This document shows positions 1 through 8,881 of a stretch of DNA of 64,000 nucleotides, piece by piece; position 1 is the first letter of the stretch, and every line of letters begins with the position of its first letter. The DNA is from Shewanella salipaludis (GTDB lineage: Bacteria > Pseudomonadota > Gammaproteobacteria > Enterobacterales > Shewanellaceae). The stretch is from the NCBI RefSeq assembly GCF_012911865.1, contig NZ_JAAXYH010000006.1, forward strand, positions 158,789 to 222,788, in the 5' to 3' direction. Position numbers and translations under genes: made by a program. Under the pieces are notes generated by a model. That model was not told where the DNA came from. It saw only the letters and a program-made list of their open reading frames with translations, and ran no database searches.

Positions 1-56
1 TAGAAATTTATTTATAAAAGTAGGGGGACGATTACTTCCGGAGAAAATAGTGGACT

Positions 57-1217
57 ATGTATATAGAAAATACTACAGGTAAAGTAATGTCAGTGCAAAA
101 CAGAGTGCTTTTTTCACTACTTTTTGCATTGACATTTTTTTACACTGCTTTAAATAGGAATTGGTATAATATTGCTGCCATATTCCAGTTGGCATTGGTT
201 TTAACGTTACTCTTAACTTTTTCAGTTAATATAAAACATGTTAAAAATACACTAATGTTCTGGGTGTTACTATTGTTTTTCCCTTTGCTTGCCTTTTTTC
301 AAGGGCAGTACATTTTGAATTTATTAGCATTCTTTTTTGTTTTTGAATTATCTAGAATCGTTAGTCGGAGTTTTTTTTATAAGGCATCTGTTCTCTACTC
401 ATTGATTATTGCTTTAGTTTCTATAATGCTTTTCTCAGTTTTTCGGGGAGGGGGGATGTATAATTATATCTCTTTTGGGAATCAGATTGTTCCCGGCTTA
501 AATAGATTGCTGGGTCTCGATGGTAGTCCTGTCAGTATTTCAATAGTGGTGATTTTGGGTATATTGGCAAGTATTCAATTGCGAACGGTGTTTTATGTTT
601 TTATTGTTCCATTTATTTTGATTTTGGTTCTTGTCTGGACTGGTAGCAGAACAACAATATTTGCTATTCTTTTCGCATTGCTTGTAGCTAAAGTAAAAGG
701 GTGGAAACTCTGTGTAATTCTTATTTTTATTCTGACTCTTCCTTTTTTATTTACATATTTATACGTAACCCATTCAGATAATTTACTTTTAACCTTTAGT
801 ATAGAGGGGGTAACCTCATATAGAATAGTTAATTGGGTGAATGCAATTTATTACTATTTAGACTCCGGTCTGTGGGGGGTTTTATTCGGCATTGGTCACT
901 TGCCTGTTCTTAATGAAGCTTATCTGGCAAAGAGTTTCTTTGATGGACACTATACATATAAATTTGTTACGTATACGGAATCTGCAATATTGAGAATAAT
1001 GGTTAACTATGGTTTGATTTTTTTTGTTTCTTTTTTTGGGTTGATTGTGTACTCATCTAAAAAGTTGGAGAGCTATGTTGGGCGGTTAACAGTTTTGATA
1101 ATTGTGCTGATGTCATTTTTATATGATCCCGTTTATTCTATTCAATATTTTTTCATTATTATGATGTTGTTTATTACTGTTAGCCGAAGCAGGGAGAATA
1201 GTTTTGGTGGTTTATGA
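57..1217 (+). CDS. O-antigen polymerase-like (Wzy) membrane protein
   Basis: The 386-residue product is almost entirely hydrophobic, with about ten predicted membrane segments and a larger polar loop around residues 255-315. That is the layout of Wzy O-antigen/polysaccharide polymerases, which link lipid-carried repeat units in the periplasm. A GSRTT motif near residue 198 resembles the short conserved motif of the Wzy/ligase superfamily. Sequence identity in this family is normally too low for a firm subfamily call. The gene is AT-rich, unlike the rest of the window, which is usual for O-antigen-specific genes. The start is uncertain: the ATG at 57 has only a distant purine run, and the ATG at 87 has AGG about 8 nt upstream. 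It overlaps the next gene by 14 nt, so the two are probably cotranscribed. The TAG at positions 1-3 may be the stop of an upstream gene. Confidence 0.75.
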   Translation: MYIENTTGKVMSVQNRVLFSLLFALTFFYTALNRNWYNIAAIFQLALVLTLLLTFSVNIKHVKNTLMFWVLLLFFPLLAFFQGQYILNLLAFFFVFELSRIVSRSFFYKASVLYSLIIALVSIMLFSVFRGGGMYNYISFGNQIVPGLNRLLGLDGSPVSISIVVILGILASIQLRTVFYVFIVPFILILVLVWTGSRTTIFAILFALLVAKVKGWKLCVILIFILTLPFLFTYLYVTHSDNLLLTFSIEGVTSYRIVNWVNAIYYYLDSGLWGVLFGIGHLPVLNEAYLAKSFFDGHYTYKFVTYTESAILRIMVNYGLIFFVSFFGLIVYSSKKLESYVGRLTVLIIVLMSFLYDPVYSIQYFFIIMMLFITVSRSRENSFGGL

Positions 1218-2145
1218 AGCTAGAAACAGCAAGGAACTTCTGTATTCTGTTATTTTAGCTTGTTCAAATGTAGGGAGGGAGGCTCTAATATTAAATTTGT
1301 CAAGCTTTACGTTTCCTGAAAATATTTTTGACATAAGAGTATTGCATATTCCTTATCAAACTACGATGGATAAAATAAGGTATCATTTATTTGGTTATAA
1401 ATTCCTTAGTGGAGTTGAACATGCCTTTGTCTTTCATGACTTCTCTCCCATAGTTAGAATATCTTTCCCTATGAGGCCCTCTCTAGTTGAGCATGGTTTA
1501 GTTAATTACCTCGAGAAAGAAGATATTTATGGTGCAATGCCAATAATTCCTAGGTTTTTGTCAAAGTTAATATCAGGTTCAGTGTGCGGTAGAAATAAAA
1601 AAATAAGTTCAATATATGCCCACTTCCCAAGGGCATTGCCCTCCGATATTATCAATAAAGGGGTTGCGTTAGATATAATAGGTAAATGGTCCGCAATGCC
1701 GTTAGAGGTGAAAGCAATAGTTAATTCTATTTTCGGATATAAATCTCCTGAATCCAACTTCTCACTACTTGTAACTCAGCCTATTGAAATATTTGATGGC
1801 ATATCGGAAAAAGATAAAATAAATATTTACACGGATGTGGCGAATACTTTTTCGTCTAATGACGGGAAACTTTTGCTAAAAAGACATCCGTTAGAAACTA
1901 CCCAGTATAGTTCTTATATTAAAGATGCTGAAATGCTTGAGGGAGAGTTCCCTTTAGAGCTCTTAATGCTAAATGATATTGAGAAGGTTAATAAAGTTGT
2001 AACCTTGTTTTCCTCTGCGGTTATACCTTTTATCGGCCTTAACGAAGTAGTATGGTTGGGAGGGTATCGCCAGGATGCATTGGTTACTGCTTCTGAAATG
2101 GCTAAATTACCTAAGTTATTAATGGACATGGTCACACAATACTAG
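1204..2145 (+). CDS. putative glycosyltransferase of the O-antigen cluster (possibly GT52-like)
   Basis: The 313-residue soluble protein lies inside the polysaccharide cluster, overlapping the polymerase gene upstream. I do not recognise it with certainty. Its features resemble sialyltransferase-like GT52 or polysialyltransferase folds: a beta strand ending in LLVTQP (about residue 190), then LLKRHP (about 225) and a strand with TLFSSA (about 270), comparable to the HP and SS motifs that bind the nucleotide sugar in those families. This is a pattern resemblance, not a search result. Start codon is TTG at 1204, or GTG at 1207. GC content is very low, as in the preceding gene, which suggests acquisition with a strain-specific O-antigen set. 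The acceptor and donor sugars cannot be told from the sequence. Confidence 0.5.
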   Translation: MVVYEARNSKELLYSVILACSNVGREALILNLSSFTFPENIFDIRVLHIPYQTTMDKIRYHLFGYKFLSGVEHAFVFHDFSPIVRISFPMRPSLVEHGLVNYLEKEDIYGAMPIIPRFLSKLISGSVCGRNKKISSIYAHFPRALPSDIINKGVALDIIGKWSAMPLEVKAIVNSIFGYKSPESNFSLLVTQPIEIFDGISEKDKINIYTDVANTFSSNDGKLLLKRHPLETTQYSSYIKDAEMLEGEFPLELLMLNDIEKVNKVVTLFSSAVIPFIGLNEVVWLGGYRQDALVTASEMAKLPKLLMDMVTQY

Positions 2146-2154
2146 AGTTTTATT

Positions 2155-3117
2155 ATGAAAGTAGCATTGACTGGATATAGTGGTTTTGTGGGAAAGTATG
2201 TACTCAGGTCTCTAGAAGATAGTTATATGAACATTACGTTGTTGGGAAGAAGTGGCGTCTCAAGTGTTCGTGAGAGAGTTGATTTTGATCTCAGTGAACC
2301 CACTGATATAACCGAAGGCTTACGAGATATCGATGTTGTGGTTCATTGTGCTGCTATGGTCCACCAAATGCAAAAAGCAGATAACAATACAGCTTTCAAC
2401 TATCATCGTATTAATATGATGGGAACGTTAGAACTTGCCAAGCAGGCTGCTAAAGCGGGTGTAAAGAGGTTTATCTTTATTAGCACAATTAAGGTTAACG
2501 GTGAGTGTACGACACTGTCCTCTCCTTTTACTGCTTTTGATGAACCAACTCCAAAAGATAACTATGGTGATTCTAAAGCCAAGGCTGAAAAACAGTTGTT
2601 TGAGTTGGCTGAAAATAATGGAATTGAGGTTGTAGTCATTCGTCCTACATTGGTTTATGGCCCAGGTGTAAAAGCAAATTTTGCATCATTACTGAATTTT
2701 GTATATATGAGGCTCCCGCTTCCCTTTGGCTGTATAACAGATAATAAGCGTAGCTTAGTTTCAGTGGTGAACCTAGTGGACCTTATTAAAGTTTGTATTG
2801 TGCATCCAAAAGCAGCAAATCAGGTATTCTTGGTTTCCGATGATAATGATATTTCGACTTCTGACATGGTTGTAGAGATGGGTAAGTCTCTTGGAAGGAA
2901 GACTTGGCTACTCCCTGTCCCATTGTGGTGTTTTAAACTAGTTGGGAGAGTGATAAATAAATCCGACGTAGTCGAACGCTTGATCGGTTCGCTTCAAGTT
3001 GATATATCGCATACAAAAGAAACTTTAGGTTGGAAACCTCCTCAGAGTTTAGAAGAGGGCTTTAAGAATACAGCCCAAAAATTTTTTCAATCAAAGAACA
3101 AAAACGGTAGATTATGA
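2155..3117 (+). CDS. NAD-dependent 4-epimerase/4-reductase, WbpV-like (UDP-QuiNAc synthesis)
   Basis: This is a 320-residue extended short-chain dehydrogenase. It has a GxxGxxG nucleotide motif at residues 7-13, a catalytic Ser/Thr around 110-111 and YxxxK at 137-141. The closest functional picture is WbpV of Pseudomonas, a reductase that turns UDP-4-keto-6-deoxy-GlcNAc into UDP-N-acetylquinovosamine. The call rests on context: the next gene is an initiating phosphoglycosyl transferase, and the one after is a WbpM-type 4,6-dehydratase that makes the keto sugar. That is the order wbpV-wbpL-wbpM, although the middle gene here is of another PGT fold. The alternative is a plain UDP-GlcNAc/Glc 4-epimerase. 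It overlaps the next gene by 4 nt (ATGA), so translation is coupled. Confidence 0.7.
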   Translation: MKVALTGYSGFVGKYVLRSLEDSYMNITLLGRSGVSSVRERVDFDLSEPTDITEGLRDIDVVVHCAAMVHQMQKADNNTAFNYHRINMMGTLELAKQAAKAGVKRFIFISTIKVNGECTTLSSPFTAFDEPTPKDNYGDSKAKAEKQLFELAENNGIEVVVIRPTLVYGPGVKANFASLLNFVYMRLPLPFGCITDNKRSLVSVVNLVDLIKVCIVHPKAANQVFLVSDDNDISTSDMVVEMGKSLGRKTWLLPVPLWCFKLVGRVINKSDVVERLIGSLQVDISHTKETLGWKPPQSLEEGFKNTAQKFFQSKNKNGRL

Positions 3118-3671
3118 TTCGTTTACTAGATTTTCTGGCAGCATTTTTCGGTTTGTTGCTTCTATGGCCCATTTTAATTATTGTTACTATCATTGGTTTA
3201 TTTGATTCGGGCTCACCATTTTTTGTGCAAACCCGCGTCGGCAAACAAAAAAAACCATTTAAGCTGATAAAGTTTCGGACTATGAGGAAGGGCACTGCCT
3301 CTGTTGCTAGTCATCTAGCCTGCAACGCAGCGATTACCAAGCTTGGCGGTTTTTTACGTAAAACTAAAATTGATGAATTGCCACAATTAATTAATGTGCT
3401 AAAAGGTGAAATGAGTTTAGTTGGTCCTAGGCCAAATTTATTTAATCAAGAGGAGTTAATTACTGAACGTGATGCGCTTGGGGTTTATAATGTCCTCCCC
3501 GGCGTGACTGGCTTAGCCCAGGTACAGAATATTGATATGTCTACGCCTAAATTATTAGCGCAAACAGATAAAAAAATGATCGATAATATGACATTGAGTT
3601 GTTATTTTCAATACATACTCATGACAGCCACCGGAAGTGGCAGCGGTGACGCGGTAAAACCTAATAAGTAG
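3114..3671 (+). CDS. monotopic phosphoglycosyl transferase (initiating sugar-phosphate transferase)
   Basis: This is a 185-residue short member of the bacterial sugar transferase (RfbP/PglC) family. It starts with a hydrophobic re-entrant helix (residues 7-30), then FRTMR (about 54-58), the catalytic Asp-Glu pair at 87-88 in KIDELPQL, and VGPRP at 103-107. These enzymes transfer a sugar phosphate from a UDP-sugar to undecaprenyl phosphate on the inner membrane and so start each repeat unit. The short length without extra N-terminal helices matches PglC rather than WcaJ or WbaP. Flanking WbpV-like and WbpM-like genes suggest that the sugar is QuiNAc or its 4-keto precursor. The C-terminus is short and its last ten residues are low in complexity. 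The gene is AT-rich like those upstream. Confidence 0.82.
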   Translation: MIRLLDFLAAFFGLLLLWPILIIVTIIGLFDSGSPFFVQTRVGKQKKPFKLIKFRTMRKGTASVASHLACNAAITKLGGFLRKTKIDELPQLINVLKGEMSLVGPRPNLFNQEELITERDALGVYNVLPGVTGLAQVQNIDMSTPKLLAQTDKKMIDNMTLSCYFQYILMTATGSGSGDAVKPNK

Positions 3672-3790
3672 TTGTAAGTTTCGGACTTTGGGACATGTGA
3701 TGTATACTTATTTTCCTTAGGATATCCAGTCTTCATATGAAGTGTATAGTATCTAATTTTATGAATATTATTAATAGGTTGAAGCGGAAA

Positions 3791-5731
3791 ATGGATTTTT
3801 TGCAATGTTTGTTCTCCTTGAAACGGTCACAGAAACGTCTGGTGAGTGTTACAGTCGATTCGTTTTTTCTAGTTACCGCCTTCTGGGCTTCACTCTTGGT
3901 CCGTCTAGATGCTGTCAGCGTGCTGGCAAACAGCAGCTATTGGTTACTGATTGCCTTAGTCGTGCCTATTAGCGTCATTGGTTTTGTTAAGCTTGGTTTG
4001 TACCGTGCTGTGCTCAGGTATATGGGGTTGCAAGCCTTGACTGCGATTATCTTGGGAGTCGCAGCTTCGACCACAGCTCTGGTATTAGTTAGTTATTATG
4101 CCGAGCTTGATTTACCTCGCACCGTGCCGATTATTTATGCGGCTTTTGCTTTGGTGTTTGTCGGTGGCACTCGCGCCATGGTGCGTTCATTGGTTGGCTC
4201 CGGTATGAAGCGGATTGGTGAGCCGGTGATCATCTATGGTGCAGGGGTCAGTGGCCGCCAACTGGTGACTGCGCTGGTACAGAGCCACGAATACTATCCT
4301 TTTGCATTTGTCGATGATGATAGAACACTAAATGGCACTGTGATCCAGGGGGTGCATGTACACTCACCGTCTATTATCCGCAAGCTGATCAAACAAAAAG
4401 CCGCCACTAAGGTACTGCTTGCTATACCCAGCGCATCTCGCGCTCGTCGCCAAGAGATACTGACTTTGCTGGAGCCTTTAGCTGTACAAGTCCTGACTTT
4501 GCCTGCTATGGCAGATTTGGTCAGTGGCAACAAGTTGTACAGTGATATAAAAGAAGTCGAAATCGACGATCTTCTCGGTCGGGATGCGGTGGCTCCGCGT
4601 AATGATCTGATGTCCGCTAACATCAAAAATAAAGTTGTGATGGTTACAGGTGCGGGCGGGTCTATAGGCTCCGAGTTATGTCGACAGATCTTAAAGCAAT
4701 CTCCAAAGAAATTGGTATTGTTCGAATTATCAGAGTTCGGCTTGTATTCTATCGAACGTGAGTTGAGTGCTACTGCGCAGGACTTAGGACTTGATATTGA
4801 GATCTTACCCATGATGGGCTCAGTTCAACGTGAAAACCGGGTTCGAGCTGTCATGGAAGCTTTTAAAGTACAAACTGTATATCATGCGGCTGCATACAAG
4901 CATGTACCTTTAGTTGAGCACAATGTGGTGGAAGGGGTGCGTAATAATATATTCGGTACTCTGTATACTGCTCGTGCGGCGATCGTTGCCAGAGTCGAAA
5001 CTTTTGTATTGGTATCTACCGATAAAGCTGTACGTCCAACCAATGTAATGGGGACGACTAAGCGTATGGCTGAGTTGGTACTTCAAGCACTTTCGAAAGA
5101 AATAAATCAGACCCGTTTCTGTATGGTACGCTTCGGCAATGTGTTGGGTTCATCGGGCTCTGTTGTTCCTCTGTTTCGTAAGCAAATCGCCAATGGTGGC
5201 CCTGTGACTGTCACCCATCCCGAAATTACCCGCTTCTTCATGACCATACCGGAGGCATCGCAGCTGGTGATCCAGGCCGGTGCCATGGGCAAGGGTGGCG
5301 ATGTGTTTGTGCTGGACATGGGCAAGTCGGTTAAGATCGTCGACCTTGCCGCCAAGATGATACGTTTGAGTGGTTTCGAGGTGAAGGATGATAAACATCC
5401 TGATGGGGATATTACCATTGCGTTCAGTGGATTGCGCCCCGGTGAGAAACTCTATGAAGAGCTGCTTATCGGGGATGATGTCACTGGTACTGAGCATGAA
5501 CGAATAATGACTGCCAATGAAGTGTGTCTATCATGGAAAGAACTTGAAAGCATTCTCAACCGCTTGGATAAGGCATGTCACGAATTTAATCATGAGGTGA
5601 TACGGGATATCTTAGTTACTACGCCAACAGGCTTCAATCCTACCGATGGGATTTGTGATTTGGTATGGAAACAGAAAGCTAGTCTAGCGTTAACTTCTAG
5701 CGACAATAAGGTAGTACCCTTAGTGTCTTAG
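3791..5731 (+). CDS. WbpM-like membrane nucleotide-sugar 4,6-dehydratase
   Basis: The 646-residue protein has four N-terminal membrane helices, a first Rossmann-like CoA-binding-type domain (GAGVSG, about residue 150) and a C-terminal SDR dehydratase domain that begins with GAGGSIGSE. The catalytic region reads [10 protein letters not shown] followed by VMGTTK: Met replaces the usual Tyr of YxxxK, as known for the WbpM/FlaA1 class. The family converts UDP-GlcNAc to UDP-4-keto-6-deoxy-GlcNAc, the precursor of QuiNAc and FucNAc. I chose the ATG at 3791 over the in-frame ATG at 3737 because GAAGCGGA precedes it and the product then starts like other family members. Base composition shifts from AT-rich to the GC-rich genome norm within this gene. 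A terminator-like hairpin follows at 5750-5781. Confidence 0.88.
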   Translation: MDFLQCLFSLKRSQKRLVSVTVDSFFLVTAFWASLLVRLDAVSVLANSSYWLLIALVVPISVIGFVKLGLYRAVLRYMGLQALTAIILGVAASTTALVLVSYYAELDLPRTVPIIYAAFALVFVGGTRAMVRSLVGSGMKRIGEPVIIYGAGVSGRQLVTALVQSHEYYPFAFVDDDRTLNGTVIQGVHVHSPSIIRKLIKQKAATKVLLAIPSASRARRQEILTLLEPLAVQVLTLPAMADLVSGNKLYSDIKEVEIDDLLGRDAVAPRNDLMSANIKNKVVMVTGAGGSIGSELCRQILKQSPKKLVLFELSEFGLYSIERELSATAQDLGLDIEILPMMGSVQRENRVRAVMEAFKVQTVYHAAAYKHVPLVEHNVVEGVRNNIFGTLYTARAAIVARVETFVLVSTDKAVRPTNVMGTTKRMAELVLQALSKEINQTRFCMVRFGNVLGSSGSVVPLFRKQIANGGPVTVTHPEITRFFMTIPEASQLVIQAGAMGKGGDVFVLDMGKSVKIVDLAAKMIRLSGFEVKDDKHPDGDITIAFSGLRPGEKLYEELLIGDDVTGTEHERIMTANEVCLSWKELESILNRLDKACHEFNHEVIRDILVTTPTGFNPTDGICDLVWKQKASLALTSSDNKVVPLVS

Positions 5732-5749
5732 TCGTTTTCGGGTATGAAG

Positions 5750-5781
5750 AGGCCAATTCAGTAAATGACTTGGCCTTTTTG
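5750..5781 (+). terminator. intrinsic terminator after the wbpM-like gene
   Basis: A 7-bp stem AGGCCAA/TTGGCCT with a 13-nt loop is followed at once by a T run. It lies between the wbpM-like stop codon and the dTDP-glucose dehydratase start. It would separate the variable O-antigen part from the nucleotide-sugar part, though read-through is possible. Confidence 0.65.
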
Positions 5782-5823
5782 TTTCTGGAGTGCAGACCGA
5801 GAACCATGGGAGAGCACAAAGTT

Positions 5824-6870
5824 ATGGCAAAGAGTATTTTTATTACAGGCGGTGCCGGTTTTATCGGCTCGGCTCTGGTGCGTTATCTTATCAATGAAAC
5901 CGATTGCCGAGTGGTTAACCTGGACAAGTTGACCTATGCGGGCAAGCTGGCGTCCCTGGCCTCGCTTGAAGGCTGTGAGCGTTATTATTTCGTTCAAGCC
6001 GACATCTGCGACAGAAGCACTCTGGATTATGCGCTGGCGAAATTTCAGCCTGATATCATCATGCATCTGGCGGCCGAGAGTCATGTGGATCGCTCCATCG
6101 AAGGGCCGGCGGAGTTTATTCAGACCAACATAGTGGGCACTTACACCTTGCTGGAGGCCGCGCGGGCTTATTATCTCGTCTTGGATGAGGGCCGACGCAG
6201 CAACTTCAGATTTCTTCATGTCTCGACCGATGAGGTCTATGGCGACCTTGGCTCCGGTGAGATTGGCGCAGGCGCGCTGTTTACCGAAGAGAGTGCCTAT
6301 GCGCCCAGTTCGCCCTATGCGGCCAGCAAGGCGGCGTCGGATCATCTGGTGCGGGCCTGGCAGCGAACCTATGGCCTGCCGATAGTGATCACTCACTGCT
6401 CGAATAATTACGGTCCCTTTCAACTTCCCGAGAAGCTTATCCCGCAGGTGATACTCAATGCGCTGGCTGGCAAGCCGCTGTCGCTGTACGGTGATGGTCG
6501 GCAGGTGCGGGACTGGCTGTATGTGGAAGATCATGTCAGGGCGCTGTACCAGGTCGCGACTCGAGGCAAGTTGGGCGAAACTTATAATATCGGTGGCCAT
6601 AACGAGAAGACTAACCTCGAGGTGGTAAACGCTATCTGTGAGTTGTTGGAGCAGCTGGCGCCCGCCAAACCTCAGGGTATTGCCAGGTACCAAGATCTGA
6701 TCCGCTTCGTGGCCGACAGGCCGGGTCACGATGTGCGCTATGCCATAGATGCAGGTAAAATACAGCGTGAGCTTGGCTGGCTGCCACTGGAGAGTTTCGA
6801 CACTGGCCTCAGGAAAACCTTGCGCTGGTATTTGGCTAATTTGGATTGGCCGAGGCAACTGCCAAGTTAG
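5824..6870 (+). CDS. rfbB: dTDP-glucose 4,6-dehydratase
   Basis: This 348-residue SDR enzyme catalyses the second step of dTDP-L-rhamnose synthesis, dTDP-glucose to dTDP-4-keto-6-deoxyglucose. It has GGAGFIGS near the N-terminus, an STDEVYGDL catalytic strand, and [13 protein letters not shown] carrying YxxxK. The length is typical (about 350). The longer frame from 5770 was rejected because its first codons lie in the terminator stem, whereas the ATG at 5824 has GGAGAG about 10 nt upstream. It heads rfbBDAC with rfbD downstream. An [16 protein letters not shown] start is the normal N-terminus. Confidence 0.96.
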   Translation: MAKSIFITGGAGFIGSALVRYLINETDCRVVNLDKLTYAGKLASLASLEGCERYYFVQADICDRSTLDYALAKFQPDIIMHLAAESHVDRSIEGPAEFIQTNIVGTYTLLEAARAYYLVLDEGRRSNFRFLHVSTDEVYGDLGSGEIGAGALFTEESAYAPSSPYAASKAASDHLVRAWQRTYGLPIVITHCSNNYGPFQLPEKLIPQVILNALAGKPLSLYGDGRQVRDWLYVEDHVRALYQVATRGKLGETYNIGGHNEKTNLEVVNAICELLEQLAPAKPQGIARYQDLIRFVADRPGHDVRYAIDAGKIQRELGWLPLESFDTGLRKTLRWYLANLDWPRQLPS

Positions 6871-6953
6871 TATGCTTTGCCCTGAATTTTTTGGTGTTTA
6901 TGGGCATAGTGGGATGGGATGCAGCAGGCGTTATTTGAGTTGTTAAGGCAAAA

Positions 6954-7910
6954 ATGAGAGTACTGGTCATAGGAAAACACGGCCAACTAGCCCGGGAACT
7001 GGCGGCTGTTGTGGAGGACAAAGCGGCAAAGGAAAAAGAGGCCAAAGAGAAAGGGGCTGAAGAGGTGGAAGTAAACGAGAGCCGGGCGCCGGCTGACGTG
7101 CAGTTGCTGTGCCTCGGCCGCGCCGATGTCGATATATTGCAACCGGCCACATTGGCCGCCGCAGTGGATGCATTCGACCCAGAGGTGATGATCAACGCCT
7201 CCGGCTATACCCAGGTCGATAAGGCCGAGACCGACATAGCGCAGGCCTTTGCCATCAACGAGACTGCGGTTGCCAACATGGCTAAAATTGCTGCAAAGCG
7301 AGGCATTCGCTTCATTCACGTATCGAGCGATTATGTCTTTGACGGTGACAGCAGGGCCCGCTATGGCGTCGGCGATGCCCCCAAGCCGCTCAATGTCTAT
7401 GGCGCCTCTAAACTCGCCGGCGAGCTGGCATTGGCACGCATCATTCCCCCGGATACGGCCATGGCTACCATTGTCAGGAGTTCCTGGGTCTATTCGCAAT
7501 ATGGCAATAATTTTGTCAATACCATGCTGGGGTTGATGCAGCAAAAAACCGAGCTCGCGGTGGTCGCCGACCAAGTAGGTTGTCCTACCTATGCCAGAGG
7601 GCTGGCGGAGTTTATTTGGCGCCTGACCCAACTCGACCGACTCGAGCCCATTTATCACTGGTGCGATCTGGGCCAGGCTTCCTGGCATGAGTTTGCCGTG
7701 GCGATCCAAGAAACAGCATTGGAACTTGGGCTGTTGCCGCGGGCGATAAGCATCACTCCCATTAGCTCGGAGCAGTACCCTTCAGCGGCCAAACGGCCGC
7801 ATTTCAGTGTGCTGGACGTGAGCGGATCACTGGCGATTATGGCGGGCACGCCCTGGCGCGAACAGCTGAACATCATGCTGTCGGCGCTGGCCGGCAAGCG
7901 GCAGCAATAG
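6954..7910 (+). CDS. rfbD: dTDP-4-dehydrorhamnose reductase with a charged insertion
   Basis: The 318-residue protein catalyses the last step of dTDP-L-rhamnose synthesis. Family features are VIGKHGQLARE at the N-terminus, NASGYTQVDKAE, VSSDYVFDG and VYGASKLAGE, which holds YxxxK. It is about 20-25 residues longer than usual RmlD because of a Lys/Glu/Ala-rich stretch at residues about 22-45, placed between the first Rossmann strand/helix and the next strand (LLCLGRADVDI). The insertion is near-repetitive (KEKEAKEKGAEE) and sits where a surface loop or helix end would be, so the enzyme is probably active. AAGG lies 6 nt before the ATG. The next gene on this strand, rfbA, is separated by an opposite-strand hutD-like gene. 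Confidence 0.93.
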   Translation: MRVLVIGKHGQLARELAAVVEDKAAKEKEAKEKGAEEVEVNESRAPADVQLLCLGRADVDILQPATLAAAVDAFDPEVMINASGYTQVDKAETDIAQAFAINETAVANMAKIAAKRGIRFIHVSSDYVFDGDSRARYGVGDAPKPLNVYGASKLAGELALARIIPPDTAMATIVRSSWVYSQYGNNFVNTMLGLMQQKTELAVVADQVGCPTYARGLAEFIWRLTQLDRLEPIYHWCDLGQASWHEFAVAIQETALELGLLPRAISITPISSEQYPSAAKRPHFSVLDVSGSLAIMAGTPWREQLNIMLSALAGKRQQ

Positions 7911-7973
7911 CCTGGTTCAAAACTTTCCCACCTGCTTAGCCAAGCAACACTTATCCAATCAATACCCATTTAA

Positions 7974-8561
7974 TCAACATCTATCCAACCAGACTCTGAT
8001 GATGTCTGCGGCTGCTTGCGGTTGCAGGCGGATCGTTTCTCCTGCCTCATAGCTCAAGAGATCATAGGTCTGCAACTCGAGTACGGGTATGCCTTCTCCC
8101 GTGAGGCAGAGTGCCTGGGTTAAAAACATCAACAGGCAGCGCCGGCTGCGGCATTCCTGGTTGATGCCGACATTTTTCTCCAGCCTGAGGTACTCAGTCT
8201 TTGCCCGGTAGTGGCCCCGGCGGGTCATGACGTTGAAGTCGAGTACCGGCCCGGCCAATAACTTGCTGTCAATCATCAACTCGCCGGTGAATGTCAGCGC
8301 CGGGCCCAGCTTCAACAGGGTTGCAGCGTCTTCCTTTCCCTCAATCTCCAATGCCAATCCCTCGCCCTCAAGGATCAGCAATTGCCTGTCTATGGCTTCG
8401 AACCGCGAGAAGGGGCCGTCCGAGTTGACCCTGGCCATGCTGACTCGATAATCGAAGTTATCCAGACTGGCCCCTGGCGGGGCTATTATCAGTTGGGTGG
8501 TGGTACCGCCGCCATTCTTCCACTGTGTGCTCTGGCATTGGTTGAAGCGAATGATATCCAT
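7974..8561 (-). CDS. HutD-family protein
   Basis: This 195-residue cupin-like protein belongs to the HutD/Ves family. Marks are KNGGGTTTQL near residue 14, DFDYRVSMARV-like text (here DNFDYRVSMARVNSDGPFS) around 30-50, and RQLLILEGEGL. HutD is usually found with histidine-utilisation genes, and its role is not well established (possibly a regulator or N-formimino-glutamate-related binding protein). No hut gene is nearby: it stands alone, antiparallel, between rfbD and rfbA. The upstream-extended frame to 8657 was rejected because family members start at MDIIRF; an AAGGGCGG sequence precedes the ATG at 8561. Confidence 0.8.
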   Translation of the reverse strand: MDIIRFNQCQSTQWKNGGGTTTQLIIAPPGASLDNFDYRVSMARVNSDGPFSRFEAIDRQLLILEGEGLALEIEGKEDAATLLKLGPALTFTGELMIDSKLLAGPVLDFNVMTRRGHYRAKTEYLRLEKNVGINQECRSRRCLLMFLTQALCLTGEGIPVLELQTYDLLSYEAGETIRLQPQAAADIIRVWLDRC

Positions 8562-8881
8562 GATGTTACTGCCGCCCTTATTTGGTGTTGTTTTGACCAG
8601 TGTTGTTCCGGTCTGGGTTCTTCTAAGCCGTATTGGTAAGCGAAGCGTTTCAGGCAAATCAGCCGTAAGCCAATAACACTGGGCCGGGTCTGGTCTGGTG
8701 CCAGCCTATGTCAGCCTGCTACATAGCATCGCCGCCAGATTAACATAAAAGCCGCAGCCGGCTAACGGGCTTTGATCCGAGAGGTTTCGCTTTTCTGGCG
8801 GCGACTCTGCCGAGCCGTTTTGCGTCCCTGGGTCTTGAATATGCTACAATCCCAACAGTTTAGGATGATTGCAGACAGGCG
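8562..8881. other. divergent intergenic region between the hutD-like gene and rfbA
   Basis: These 320 bp separate two divergently read genes and must hold both promoters. An extended -10 sequence (TGCTACAAT) is visible for rfbA. I see no further open reading frame or strong hairpin. Confidence 0.6.
8842..8850 (+). promoter_or_regulatory. extended -10 promoter element for rfbA
   Basis: TGCTACAAT matches the extended -10 consensus TGnTATAAT with one change, about 32 nt before the rfbA start codon. No good -35 is seen at 17 bp, which is common with extended -10 promoters. It gives rfbAC, cut off from rfbBD by hutD, its own start site. Confidence 0.5.

Noticed and set aside
5758..6858. 366-codon minus-strand frame opposite rfbB
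   Set aside because: Shadow of rfbB; no family features.
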